NCBI GenBank assembly: GCA_021296515.1
Contig: JAGWAH010000018.1
Coordinates: 1-60,197 of the forward strand
Origin: Acidobacteriota bacterium
Lineage (GTDB): Bacteria; Acidobacteriota; Vicinamibacteria; Vicinamibacterales; UBA8438
Length of the DNA: 60,197 bases
Direction: 5' to 3'
How positions within the stretch are numbered: the stretch's first letter is position 1; each line of letters opens with the position of its first letter. This document shows positions 44,767 to 53,801 of this stretch, piece after piece. Made by a program: the position numbers and the translations under genes. The notes below the pieces were generated by a model, which worked only from the letters and a program-made list of their open reading frames with translations, made no database searches and was not told where the DNA came from.

Positions 44767-46289
44767 CAACGGTTCCTCGCTCCGGTGGCCGACGGGCCGC
44801 GCCCGCTCTCGGCCATGCGCAGCGCACCGAACAGCGCCGACGCCTTGGCCCGCGTTTCCTCGTACTCGGCCGTCGGATCCGAATCGGCCACGATGCCGGC
44901 CCCGGCCTGCACCCACGCGCGCCCGTCGCGCATCACGATCGTGCGGATCGTAATGCAGCAGTCGAGATGCCCGGCGAAGTCGACGTAGCCGACCGCGCCG
45001 GCGTAGATGCCGCGCCGGGTGGGCTCGAGCTCGTCGATGATCTCCATCGCACGGATCTTCGGGGCCCCGGACACCGTGCCCGCCGGAAAGCACGCCGCGA
45101 GGGCGTCGAGCCGGTCGCGGTCGTCGGTCAGCTCGCCGACCACGCGCGAGACCAGGTGCATCACGTGCGAGTACCGCTCCAGGGCCATGTACTGCGGCAC
45201 CTGCACGGAACCGTAGGCCGAGACCCTCCCGAGGTCGTTGCGGCCGAGGTCGACCAGCATCACGTGCTCGGCCCGCTCCTTCTCGTTCGCCCGCAGCTCG
45301 TCGGCCAGCTTCGCGTCGGCCTCGGCGGTCACCCCCCGCGGCCGCGTGCCGGCGATCGGGTGCGTCTCGGCGCGCCGGCCCTCGACGCGGACGAGCATCT
45401 CGGGCGACGATCCGACGATGGAAACGCCTCCCAGACGGATGAAGTACATGTAGGGGGACGGATTCACGTACCGCAGCGCACGATAGACGGTGAACGGATC
45501 GCTTTCGATCTCGGTCTCGAACCGCTGCGAGAGCACGACCTGGAAGATGTCGCCGGCCGTGATGTAGTCCTTGGCGCGGCGCACGGCGTCCTCGAAGGCC
45601 GCCTGCGTCGTGTTCGAGCGAAACGATACGGCGCCCCCCGAGGCGGGCGGCGGCTCCGAGAGCTGGCGCCGCAGCTCGGCCTCCAGAAAGCCGATCCGGG
45701 CCAGCGCGAGCGCGTAGCACGCCTCGAGATCGCAGCCCTCCTCCACCTCGGCGTTGGCGATGATCAGGATGCGGTGCTTGACGTGGTCGAAGGCCATGAC
45801 GGTGTCGAACAGCATGAACGCCGCGTCGTCGCCCGCCTCGGCCGGCTTCGGATGCGCGGCGCGCGCCCGCTCCAGGGTCGGCTCGAACCACCTCGCGGTG
45901 TCGTACCCGAGGAATCCGACCGCCCCGCCCGCGAAGCGGGGCAGGCCGGGCACCCGCGGCGCCCGGTAGCGAGCCAGCAGTCCTCGGAGCGCTCCCAGAA
46001 ACGGTTCGGCCAGCTCCTCGCTGCGGCCTCCCTGCCGGCGGATCGTCCTTCCCTCGGCCGACCGCAGCACGAGGAACGGATCCTTGCCGAGAAACGAGTA
46101 CCTGGCGAGATGCTCGCCCCCGGCCACGCTCTCGAACAGAAAGGCATGGTCGGCGCTGTCGGCGACCTTCAGGAAGGCCGAGACCGGGGTCAGCAGGTCG
46201 GCCAGCACCTCCCGGCAGACCGGCACGAACGTGCCGCCGCGGGCCAGCTCTCGGAACTCGTCGAACGTCGTTGCGGTCATCGTGTCCAT
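44766..46289 (-). CDS. trpE: Anthranilate synthase component I
   Basis: 507 aa from the ATG at 46289. Chorismate to anthranilate. N-terminal domain with [35 protein letters not shown] (the Trp-feedback region; LFESV corresponds to the LLES-type site), then the chorismate-binding domain: [97 protein letters not shown]. Feedback inhibition by Trp is expected. aroDE ends 13 bp upstream, and its own stop overlaps trpG. Confidence 0.96.
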
Positions 46290-46302
46290 GACGGCGCTTC
46301 CG

Positions 46303-47793
46303 TCACGCGGGCTGCGGGGCGGTCCTCTGGGCCCCTTGCGCCTGCCGGGCGAGATCCTGCTCGGCCGCCCGCCTGAACAGATCGGCGGACGGCGTCTCGC
46401 CCGTCCACCACGCGAACTGGCGCACGGCCTGCGCCACGAGCATGTCGAGTCCGCCGATGGTGTCGCACCCCGCACGCGCCGCGTCCGCCATCAGGCGGGT
46501 CTCCGGCGGGTTGTACACGAGGTCGTACACCAGGCGTCCATCGAACGGCCCGTCCGGCAGCGGGCTCCGGGCGGCCGCGGGCCACGTCCCCAGCGGCGTG
46601 GTGTTGACCAGCAGGTCCCACGACCCCGGGCGCGGGGGCAGCGGCGCGGCCCGGGTTCCGGGCGCCACGGCGGCGACGGCGGCGGCCCGTTCCGGGCGCC
46701 GCGCGCAAACGGTCACTTCCGCGCCCTCGCCGCGCAGCGCGAACGCCGCGGCTCGGGCCACGCCGCCCGACCCGAGCACCGTCGCCCGCGCACCGGCCAG
46801 CGCCATGCGGCCGGCCAGCGGCGCCAGCAGTCCGTGCACGTCGGTGTTGAGGCCTTCCCAGACCCCGCCGGCGAGAGGGCGCACCGTGTTCACCGCGCCA
46901 ATCGCGTTGCCGATGGCATCCTGCTCGACGACGTGTGGCACGATCGCTTCCTTGAAGGGCGCGGTGACGCTGGCGCCCCGCAGTTGGACGGCGTCGGCGA
47001 AGGCCAGGAAATCCTCCACGTCGGCGGCCTCGAGCGGCAGGTAGACCGCGTCGATGCCGTGCGCCCGAAAGCCGGCGTTGTGCATCGCCGGGGAGAGCGA
47101 GTGACCGATGGGCGACCCGAGCACGCCGTAGACCGCGGTGCCCTCCGAGAGCTCCCGAAAGCGGAACTGCTCCCGCATCCGCGCAAGGTCGATCTGCCCG
47201 GGCGCGATCCCGTCCCCCGCGTAGGTCCAGCACGAACCGAACCGGCCGGCCAGCACGCGCGACGGGATCCCCGCCGCCCCCATGCCGATCAGGACCCGGC
47301 TCTCGTCGTCGCGCCCCAATCTCGCCACCCGCACCGATTCCGTCAGGCTCCCCGCGGCCGCCGCGATCTTGACTACCTCGGCTCCGGTGGCCCGCATCGA
47401 TCGATAGCGGCCCTCCAGATCCGGCGGCACGCCGTCGAAGACGTGGAACGACAGGACCACCCCGCGGCCGCCGCGGGCATCAAGGACCTCATCCGCGAAT
47501 CCGGCTCGCTGCTCCACGTCGACGTACTCGGCGCCGAGGCGGCAAGCCTCCAGCAGAATGCGGCGGCGCTCGGCCTCGCTGCCCGCGAACGCGCCTCCCT
47601 CCCAGGTCGGCCGGCAGGTGGCCACCACCGGGTGACGGCGGTCCGCCAGCGCGCCGCCGACGTCCGGATCGGCCACGCCGTCCAGGCGCAACTCCACGAG
47701 ATCCGCCCCCTCCTGAGCATCGCGCCGCGCACGCAACTCGGACGTCGTTTCCGCCGTCACCGTCGCGCACAACCGGGTCCTGCCGTCGGCCAT
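46303..47793 (-). CDS. aroDE: Bifunctional 3-dehydroquinate dehydratase / shikimate dehydrogenase
   Basis: 496 aa fusion. Residues 1-~215: type I dehydroquinase with VELRLDGV (Glu34, Arg36), catalytic His117 in VVLSFHVFDG and Schiff-base Lys142 in EVVKIAAAAG. Residues ~218-480: shikimate dehydrogenase with YGVLGSPIGHSLSPAMHNAGF, SVTAPFKEA (Lys281), NTDVHG (Asp318), the NADP loop VLGSGGVARAAAFAL and GGLDMLVAQA. Catalyses two successive shikimate steps. The fusion order is the same as in plants and some bacteria. The usual SYHDF around the His is SFHVF here. First gene after the attenuator; ATG 47793 is 18 nt past its T-tract. Confidence 0.94.
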   Translation of the reverse strand: MADGRTRLCATVTAETTSELRARRDAQEGADLVELRLDGVADPDVGGALADRRHPVVATCRPTWEGGAFAGSEAERRRILLEACRLGAEYVDVEQRAGFADEVLDARGGRGVVLSFHVFDGVPPDLEGRYRSMRATGAEVVKIAAAAGSLTESVRVARLGRDDESRVLIGMGAAGIPSRVLAGRFGSCWTYAGDGIAPGQIDLARMREQFRFRELSEGTAVYGVLGSPIGHSLSPAMHNAGFRAHGIDAVYLPLEAADVEDFLAFADAVQLRGASVTAPFKEAIVPHVVEQDAIGNAIGAVNTVRPLAGGVWEGLNTDVHGLLAPLAGRMALAGARATVLGSGGVARAAAFALRGEGAEVTVCARRPERAAAVAAVAPGTRAAPLPPRPGSWDLLVNTTPLGTWPAAARSPLPDGPFDGRLVYDLVYNPPETRLMADAARAGCDTIGGLDMLVAQAVRQFAWWTGETPSADLFRRAAEQDLARQAQGAQRTAPQPA

Positions 47794-47810
47794 TCGTTTC
47801 CGCTGCCCAC

Positions 47811-47846
47811 AAAAAAAGCCTCTTCACCCTGGGGGTTGAAGAGGCT
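47811..47846 (-). terminator. Attenuator terminator of the aromatic supraoperon
   Basis: On the minus strand a perfect 10-bp stem AGCCTCTTCA / TGAAGAGGCT with a 10-nt loop runs straight into TTTTTTT (47811-47817). It lies between the leader peptide and aroDE. Its left arm (47838-47848) can instead pair over 11 bp (two G-U) with GGAGGGGCUGG at 47878-47888, giving an antiterminator. Confidence 0.92.
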
Positions 47847-47873
47847 GGGTTGTCCTGTCCAGTGACGCTCCTG

Positions 47874-47957
47874 TCAGCCAGCCCCTCCCTGCGAGGCGGT
47901 AAACGTGCGTCGCCACCAATAGGCCCGACCCGTCACCGCGTCATCGGGATTGCGCAT
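47874..47957 (-). CDS. trpL: Trp operon leader peptide
   Basis: 27 aa from ATG 47957 (or 34 aa from ATG 47976-47978), ending ...GRAYWWRRTFTASQGGAG. Two consecutive Trp codons (TGG TGG, plus-strand 47913-47918) follow a Tyr codon. The antiterminator segment at 47878-47888 starts 24 nt after the Trp codons, inside the end of the peptide gene. A ribosome stalled for lack of Trp-tRNA would leave that segment free to pair with the left arm of the terminator, so aroDE-trp transcription continues. Ordering and spacing match classical trp attenuation. Neither start has a strong Shine-Dalgarno. Confidence 0.85.
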   Translation of the reverse strand: MRNPDDAVTGRAYWWRRTFTASQGGAG

Positions 47958-48017
47958 CGCCTTGGCCGTGAGAGGCATCACCGCCGCCGTTCGCTCGGCT
48001 GCGCGAGCCAGCTTCTG

Positions 48018-48046
48018 ACGGTAGCAGAGGTAGATCGGAGTGTCAA
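48018..48046 (-). promoter_or_regulatory. Promoter of the aromatic supraoperon
   Basis: Minus strand: -35 TTGACA (48041-48046, perfect), 17-bp spacer, weak -10 TACCGT (48018-48023). It precedes trpL by about 50 bp and is divergent from the S55 peptidase gene. No TrpR-like palindrome was recognised. Confidence 0.7.
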
Positions 48047-48073
48047 TTGCGGTTGCCGGGAACCGCTTGACGG

Positions 48074-48079
48074 TATGAT
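48074..48079 (+). promoter_or_regulatory. -10 box for the S55-type gene
   Basis: TATGAT, 29 bp before the ATG at 48109, preceded by weak -35-like TTGCGG/TTGCCG. A GGAAGG ribosome site lies at about 48091-48096. Confidence 0.5.
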
Positions 48080-48108
48080 GGTTCCCGACGGAAGGAAGCC
48101 CGGTCGCC

Positions 48109-49980
48109 ATGAGACTCACGCCAAGCCGCTTTTCGGCCGTTGCCGCGGGTATCGCGCTTGGGGCCGCGACGCTGGCCCCGTTGCCGGCGGTCACCTCGCG
48201 GATGCCGGTGGACGAGGTCGAGGTCGGGATGCGGGGCTTCGGCGTCACGGTATTCGGCGGAGCGACCCGCGAGCGGTTCGACGTACAGGTGCTCGGGGTG
48301 CTCACCAACGTGCTCGGTCCCCGGCGCTCGCTCATCGTCGCCAGGCTCGAAGGCGGTCCGCTGGCGCAGACCGGGGTCATCCAGGGCATGAGCGGCAGCC
48401 CGGTCTACATCGACGATCGGCTGGTGGGCGCCGTCTCCTACGCGCTCGGGTCGTTCTCCCGCGAGGCGATCGCGGGCATCACCCCGATCGAGGAGATGGC
48501 CGCGACGGACTCGACCCCGCTGCTTGCCGCCCGGCGGTGGTCCACGCCGCTTCCGCCGGCGCGCGCCGTCACACGGGACACGCTGGTCGACGTCGTCGCG
48601 CGAGCCCTGCCCCCCGCCGAGCCGTTCGCCCGGCGCCCGGGCGACGTCCGCGCCGCCGGCCTGCCGGCGGTCGCCGCGGGGCGGCTCGGCGCGTTGCTGC
48701 GCCCGATTGCGACACCGCTCGTGCTGAGCGGGTTCACGCCCGAGATCCATGACCTCTGGAGCGCCGCGTTCGGCGCCGGCGGCCTCGTTCCCACGGTGGG
48801 AGGCCAGCGCGCGGGGGCGTCTCCCAGCGTCGACGACGGGCCGCCCCTGGAGCCGGGAGACCCGATAGGGGCCAGCCTGATCCAGGGCGACCTGGCCATG
48901 GCGGGAACCGGCACGGTCACTCTGGTGGAGGAGGGTCGGGTGTATGCCTTCGGCCACCCGTTCTACAACCTCGGACGGGCCCAGTTGCCGATGACGCGAG
49001 CGCACGTCACGACGCTGCTGCCGAGTCTCGCGATCTCCTCGCGGCTCGCCACCATCGGCCCCGTACTCGGGACGATCGACCAGGACCGATCGACGGGCAT
49101 CTACGGGAGTCTGGGGAGCGGACCCGAGCTGATTCCCGTCACGCTGTCGATCTCGGCCGGCGACCGCCGCCTGCGCGAGCGTTTCTCGTTCGAGATCATC
49201 GACGACCCCTTGTTCACGCCGATCCTGACGCTGACCGGCGTGCTCAACACGTTCCTTTCCTGGAACCGCGACGTCGCCCCCAGCAGCACCTACGAAGTGT
49301 CGGGGACCGCCGCCCTGGGAGGCGGGTACGGCAACGTGGCGTTCGGCAACGTCTTTACGGGACAATCGGCCGCCTTCAGCGCGGCGCTCTCGGCGACCAC
49401 GCCGCTGATGTCTCTGCTCGGCAACCGATTCGGACCGGTCGAGGTGGAACGCATCGACATCGATATCAACACCTACGAACGCCCCCGCACGGCCACGCTG
49501 GAGCAGGTCCGCATCGACGCGGATCGCATCCGGCCCGGTGATACGGTTCCGATCGGGGTGGCCGTCCGTACGGTCGAAGGTGTCGCGATAACGAATACGG
49601 TCGACGTCGAGCTGCCTCGCGACGTGATCGGCTCCGTGCGGCTCCTGGTGGCCGACGCAACGACGCTCGACCGCCGCGAGGTGCAGGCCGGGCGGCAGCC
49701 GCAGCAGGCCCGCTCGCTGCCGCAGTTGATCCGGGCCCTCAGCACGGGACGGCAGCAGGACCGCCTGTACGTGCAGTTGCTGGCCTCGCGACCCGGCGCC
49801 GTGGTGCGCGGGCAGCCGCGGGCGGGGTTGCCCCCGTCGGTTCTCGCGGTGCTCGACGGTGATCGTGCCGGCGGCGACGTGACCCGCCTGCGCGAAGCGA
49901 CGCTGGGCGAATGGGAGGTTCCGATCGGCTACGTCACCTCCGGCTCCCGCCAACTCTCCTTCACGGTCGAGGCCGAATGA
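48109..49980 (+). CDS. Exported SpoIVB-type (S55) peptidase-domain protein
   Basis: 623 aa. Signal peptide (FSAVAAGIALGAATLAPLPAV). Then MPVDEVEVGMRGFGVTVFGG and GVIQGMSGSPVYIDDRLVGAVSYALG: the S55 motif GMSGSP with probable nucleophile Ser95; a second motif VYAFGHPFYNLG (about residue 280) holds the conserved His. From ~330 on, beta-rich repeats (SAGDRRLRERFSFEIIDDPLFTPILTL) and an RPGDTVPIGVAVRTVEG Ig-like part. SpoIVB cuts SpoIVFA in sporulating Bacillus; outside Firmicutes such proteins occur without sporulation and have unknown targets. The next gene overlaps by 4 bp. Confidence 0.82.
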   Translation: MRLTPSRFSAVAAGIALGAATLAPLPAVTSRMPVDEVEVGMRGFGVTVFGGATRERFDVQVLGVLTNVLGPRRSLIVARLEGGPLAQTGVIQGMSGSPVYIDDRLVGAVSYALGSFSREAIAGITPIEEMAATDSTPLLAARRWSTPLPPARAVTRDTLVDVVARALPPAEPFARRPGDVRAAGLPAVAAGRLGALLRPIATPLVLSGFTPEIHDLWSAAFGAGGLVPTVGGQRAGASPSVDDGPPLEPGDPIGASLIQGDLAMAGTGTVTLVEEGRVYAFGHPFYNLGRAQLPMTRAHVTTLLPSLAISSRLATIGPVLGTIDQDRSTGIYGSLGSGPELIPVTLSISAGDRRLRERFSFEIIDDPLFTPILTLTGVLNTFLSWNRDVAPSSTYEVSGTAALGGGYGNVAFGNVFTGQSAAFSAALSATTPLMSLLGNRFGPVEVERIDIDINTYERPRTATLEQVRIDADRIRPGDTVPIGVAVRTVEGVAITNTVDVELPRDVIGSVRLLVADATTLDRREVQAGRQPQQARSLPQLIRALSTGRQQDRLYVQLLASRPGAVVRGQPRAGLPPSVLAVLDGDRAGGDVTRLREATLGEWEVPIGYVTSGSRQLSFTVEAE

Positions 49981-52190
49981 CGTCTTTCGCGCGCCGGCGC
50001 ATCACGGGAGTTGCCGCCGCCGCGGTCGCCGCGGTCGTTGCAATCGTCGTCGTGTCGGCAGCCTCCCCGGTCTTCTGGCGCGTCTCCACACAGGCGGAGT
50101 TCCTGCGCGGCAGGGCGGACAACGTTTCCATCGACGCCGGCGGGCGGCTGCTGCTGGGGCCGAATGCCGAGCGCGTGCATGCCACGGGCCTCCCGTTTCT
50201 CTGGTCGCTGGTGCAGACGGAAGGAGCGCTGTGGGTCGGCGGCGGCGCTCCCGGCGCCGTCTACCGCGTGCCTCCCGCCGGTGAAGCAAGCACCGTCCTC
50301 GATGGCGCCTCCGGCGACGTGCAGGCGCTGGCGGTCGGGGCGGGCGGGACCGTGTACGCCGCGCTGTCGCCCGGCGGACTGATCGTCGCCCTCGACGCCC
50401 GCGGCACGCGGCGCGACGTGTTCGACGCCGAGGAACCGTACGTCTGGGCGCTGGCGACGGGCTCCGACGGATCGCTGTACGCGGGCACCGGCAATCCCGG
50501 ACGGATCTACCGCATTCCGCCGGACGGCAGCGCGGCACTGCTGTACGACACCGGCGCCGCGCACGTCCGGTCGCTCGCAGTGGACGCGCAAGGCCGTCTC
50601 ATCGCCGGCACCGGCTCGCCCGGCCGCGTGCTGCGCCTCGACGCGGCGGGGCGCGCGTTCGTGCTGCTCGACACGCAGCACGACGAGATCACGTCGATCC
50701 GCCTGGCCCGCGACGGCGCTGTCCTGGCGCTGGCCGCCGGCGGCGCCGCGGCGCCGATCTCGGCAGGCCCGCCCCCCGCCGCGGCGGCTGCTTCCGCTAC
50801 CCCGGTGGTGACCACCAGCGTGTCGGTGACGGTGACGGCCAGCGCTCCGGCCACGCCGGCGGCGGCCCCGTCCGGGCCGAGCACCGGCGCCGCCGCGCCC
50901 TCGACCGCATTGGGCGGCGCCGTGTATCGCATCGCGCCGGACGGCATCTGGGACGTGGTGTGGCAGTCGACTGCGGACACTCCCTATGACGCCGTGATCG
51001 ACGCAGACGGCGCCGTCGTCGTCGGCACCGGTCCGGACGGAAAGATCTTCCGCGTGCAGGGCCGGCCGCGGACGACGGTGCTCCTCACCCGCGCCGCCGC
51101 CGGGCAGGTCACCCGTTTCGTCGACGGACCGGACGGCCAGACCTACTTCACGACGGCCAACCCGGGCAACCTGCACCGTCTCGCCTCGAGCCGGGCCGGC
51201 AGCGGCACCTACGTTTCCGATGTGCACGATGCGCGTACGGTGGCGACCTGGGGCACGATTCGCTGGCGCGCGAGCACGCCGGGCAACAGCTCCGTCCGCC
51301 TGCATACCCGCGCGGGCAACACCGCGGTGCCCGGCGAGACCTGGAGTCCGTGGTCCGAGGCGTACACCGTTCCGGCGGGCACGGCCATCAGCAGCCCCAA
51401 GGCGCGCTACCTGCAGTGGAAGGCGGAGTTCGAGGGGGCCGGCGTCGCACCGGCGCTCTTCTCGGTCACCGCGGCCTACCTGCCGCGCAACCTCGCCCCC
51501 GAGGTCACGCAGGTCACGGTCCATCCCCCCGGACGGGTCAACCTGCGGGCGTTTCCGACCGACCCGCCGATAGCCGGACTGGACGCCGAGCGCGATCCTG
51601 CGGCCCCGCCGCCGGCGCCCGGCGCGGCGCAGACGCCGACCCTGGGCCGGCAGGTCTATCGCAAGGGCCTCCAGTCCTTCGCCTGGGAGGCGCGCGATCC
51701 CAACGACGACCCGCTCCGGTTCGAGATCCGCTACCGCGAGGAGACCGCCGCCGAATGGCGGGTGCTGCAACGGGACCTGACGACGCGCCTCTTCACCTGG
51801 GACACGACGTCGACCCCGGACGGCACCTACGTCGTACGCATCGTCGCCACCGACGCCGGAGCGAACGCACCGGGCCAGGCGCTGACGGCCCTGCGCGACA
51901 CCGCGCCCTTCGACGTCGACAACACCCCACCCCGCATCGTCGTCGAGAGCCTGACCCCGTCCGGGAACCAGGTGCGGGTGCGTCTGCTGGTCTCCGACGC
52001 GCAATCGACTCTAGATCGCGTGGAGTACAGGGTGGACCCCGATCACTGGCAGGCGGCCTATCCGGCGGACGGCATTGCCGACGAGCGCGAGGAGCGCTTC
52101 GAGCTGGCCGTGGCGGCCGCGGACGTCGACCGCCTGGTGCTGCGCGTCACCGACGCCATGCGGAACACCGCCACGGCCTCGGCTCGCTGA
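49977..52190 (+). CDS. Secreted beta-propeller protein with C-terminal Ig/FN3-like domains
   Basis: 737 aa. ATG overlaps the stop of the S55 gene (ATGA). N-terminal signal/anchor (GVAAAAVAAVVAIVVVSAASPVFW). Residues ~40-420 form propeller-like repeats with DG/AG turns: LWVGGGAPGAVYRVPPAG, VYAALSPGGLIVALD, LYAGTGNPGRIYRIPPDG, LIAGTGSPGRVLRLD, VVVGTGPDGKIFRVQG. An Ala/Pro/Thr-rich linker (about 260-315) interrupts the propeller. The C-terminal ~300 residues hold Ig/FN3-like folds (FAWEARDPNDDPLRFEIRYRE; TYVVRIVATDAGAN). No enzyme motif. Overlap with the S55-type gene implies the two work together outside the membrane (inference). Confidence 0.78.
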   Translation: MTSFARRRITGVAAAAVAAVVAIVVVSAASPVFWRVSTQAEFLRGRADNVSIDAGGRLLLGPNAERVHATGLPFLWSLVQTEGALWVGGGAPGAVYRVPPAGEASTVLDGASGDVQALAVGAGGTVYAALSPGGLIVALDARGTRRDVFDAEEPYVWALATGSDGSLYAGTGNPGRIYRIPPDGSAALLYDTGAAHVRSLAVDAQGRLIAGTGSPGRVLRLDAAGRAFVLLDTQHDEITSIRLARDGAVLALAAGGAAAPISAGPPPAAAAASATPVVTTSVSVTVTASAPATPAAAPSGPSTGAAAPSTALGGAVYRIAPDGIWDVVWQSTADTPYDAVIDADGAVVVGTGPDGKIFRVQGRPRTTVLLTRAAAGQVTRFVDGPDGQTYFTTANPGNLHRLASSRAGSGTYVSDVHDARTVATWGTIRWRASTPGNSSVRLHTRAGNTAVPGETWSPWSEAYTVPAGTAISSPKARYLQWKAEFEGAGVAPALFSVTAAYLPRNLAPEVTQVTVHPPGRVNLRAFPTDPPIAGLDAERDPAAPPPAPGAAQTPTLGRQVYRKGLQSFAWEARDPNDDPLRFEIRYREETAAEWRVLQRDLTTRLFTWDTTSTPDGTYVVRIVATDAGANAPGQALTALRDTAPFDVDNTPPRIVVESLTPSGNQVRVRLLVSDAQSTLDRVEYRVDPDHWQAAYPADGIADEREERFELAVAAADVDRLVLRVTDAMRNTATASAR

Positions 52191-52214
52191 TCTCTCGCGG
52201 CGCCGGGTCTCCGG

Positions 52215-52997
52215 CTACGCGGTGGGCGCGAAGGCGAAGTCGCGGCCGTCGGACATCGACGCGTCGGCCAGGATCGTCACCTGCTCGACCACCCAGACCA
52301 TGTTGACCGCCACCGGCGCGCCGCGGTACTCGGCCGGCAGGAACCGCGAGCCGTAAGCCGAGTCGACCAGCCCGTGCCAGCTCAGCGGGTCCGGCCCGCT
52401 CGACCCGAGCACCTCGATTCCCGAGACCGTTCCCTCCCGCGTGACGACGACTGCGAACGTCACTCCGGTCGGGCGGCCGGGCAGCGGCATCGGCTCGGGC
52501 AGGGTCAGCAGCACCGCTTCGGGGCTCAACTGCGGTGCCACCATTCCGGTCCGAAGCTGCACGGGATTCTCGTTCGAACCGGGATTCGAAAGAGCCTCCA
52601 TCATCGCCGCCAGCGAATCCGGGCTCTGCACGGTACTGACGGCGCTGGCTGCGGCCAACGCGCAGAGGACGGTCACCGCACAGGCGGCGCCGGCCAGCCA
52701 GACTCTGTGCAGGTTGTCCGCCAGGCCGCGCATGCCGGTCGTACGGGCCACTTCCCGTTCCGCGGCGATGCGGCTCAGCACCATGCCGCCGACCACGCGC
52801 AGGCGCTCGACGAGATCGTCGTCCAGCCGATCTCCCGCCGCCAGCCGCACGGCGCGGCTCAGCTCGCGCTGCTCGTCCGCGAGACGAACGCAGGCCGGGC
52901 ATTCGTCGAGGTGCGCGTCGACGGCAATCCGGTTGCCGACGCTGAGCTCGTCGTCGATATAGGCGGCCAGACGCCGCCGCGTCCATCTGCAGGTCAC
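52215..52997 (-). CDS. Anti-sigma factor with zinc-finger (ZAS) and TonB-C-like domain
   Basis: 260 aa. ZAS domain: Cys3, His29, Cys33, Cys36 (HLDECPAC), the HxxxCxxC anti-sigma zinc motif. One membrane span at about 98-120 (VWLAGAACAVTVLCALAAASAV). The periplasmic part ends with TFAVVVTREGTVSGIEVLGSSGPDPLSWHGLVDSAYGSRFLPAEYRGAPVAVNMVWVVEQVTI, which has the pattern of a TonB C-terminal domain (xVxVxVxxxGxVxxxxVxxSSG...). GTG start overlaps the sigma gene stop as GTGA. A sensor that holds the sigma factor at the membrane is the natural reading; the TonB-like sensor end is unusual. Confidence 0.85.
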   Translation of the reverse strand: MTCRWTRRRLAAYIDDELSVGNRIAVDAHLDECPACVRLADEQRELSRAVRLAAGDRLDDDLVERLRVVGGMVLSRIAAEREVARTTGMRGLADNLHRVWLAGAACAVTVLCALAAASAVSTVQSPDSLAAMMEALSNPGSNENPVQLRTGMVAPQLSPEAVLLTLPEPMPLPGRPTGVTFAVVVTREGTVSGIEVLGSSGPDPLSWHGLVDSAYGSRFLPAEYRGAPVAVNMVWVVEQVTILADASMSDGRDFAFAPTA

Positions 52998-53608
52998 CTT
53001 GGCCAGAGCTCCTTCATCGATTCGCGGAGCGCGGCGCGCCCGCGTGCGAGTCTAGACTTGACCGTACCCACCGTCACGCCGAGCGAGAAGGCGATCTCCT
53101 GGTACCGCATGCCGTGGAACTCCCGGAGCACCAGGGCCGACCGCTGTTCGAACGGCAGCGCGCCGATGGCCGCCCGCATGCGCGTCGCGAGCTGCCGCCG
53201 CTCGAGTCGTACGTCGGCTCCCGGTTGATTGGTGGCCCGCAGCTCGCCGTGGGTGGACGCGTAGTCCTCCAGCGAAACTTGCGCGTCCCGCCGCCGCCGC
53301 GTCCAGGACCGCTGCCGGTTGCGCGCCTGGTTGACGACAATGCGATAGATCCAGGTCCTGAGAGTCGCGTCTCCGCGGAACCTCGCCAGGGTCCGGAACA
53401 CGCGCAGGAAGACCTCCTGCGAGACGTCGAGCGCCTCCTCGCGGTCCCCCAGCAGGGCGAGGGCGAGCTGGAACACCATCGCCTGGTGCGTTTCGACCAG
53501 CCGGCGGCACGCCTCCTCGTCCCCTTCGACGCACCGGTCGATCAGAGACGTGTCGGTCGCGGGAACGGCCGACCATTCGACAGCCGATGCAGATCTCAAG
53601 AGCTCCAC
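52994..53608 (-). CDS. ECF RNA polymerase sigma factor (RpoE-like)
   Basis: 204 aa from GTG at 53608 (TTG at 53599 also possible; no in-frame ATG near). Region 2: LIDRCVEGDEEACRRLVETHQAMVFQLALALLGDREEALDVSQEVFLRVFRTLARFRGDATLRTWIYRIVVNQARNRQR; region 4: LPFEQRSALVLREFHGMRYQEIAFSLGVTVGTVKSRLARGRAAL. Cotranscribed with, and overlapping, its anti-sigma gene. The gap 53609-53801 to the divergent spm gene holds promoters only; no clear ECF-type AAC...CGT pair was identified. Confidence 0.92.
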   Translation of the reverse strand: MELLRSASAVEWSAVPATDTSLIDRCVEGDEEACRRLVETHQAMVFQLALALLGDREEALDVSQEVFLRVFRTLARFRGDATLRTWIYRIVVNQARNRQRSWTRRRRDAQVSLEDYASTHGELRATNQPGADVRLERRQLATRMRAAIGALPFEQRSALVLREFHGMRYQEIAFSLGVTVGTVKSRLARGRAALRESMKELWPR

Positions 53609-53801
53609 CAGAGGCCGCGTTCGCGGCCTTCGCCGTCCCGTCAAGAGTCGCGTACCGCCGGCCCGAACGCAAGTGCAAGCGTGGTCTTGCGGCCGCGCAA
53701 TGACCCGCGCCGAGCCCCTGTTCGTTTGGACACCGGCGGTGCCCGAAGGTTCCCTGATTCCTGCTACGATCCGCTCGGTCGCCGATAGCGCGGCCTGCCC
53801 A

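Noticed and set aside
47800-48060. T-box riboswitch upstream of the aromatic operon
   Set aside because: No T-box bulge sequence or specifier loop was seen. A short coding leader with tandem Trp codons and an overlapping antiterminator explains the terminator better.
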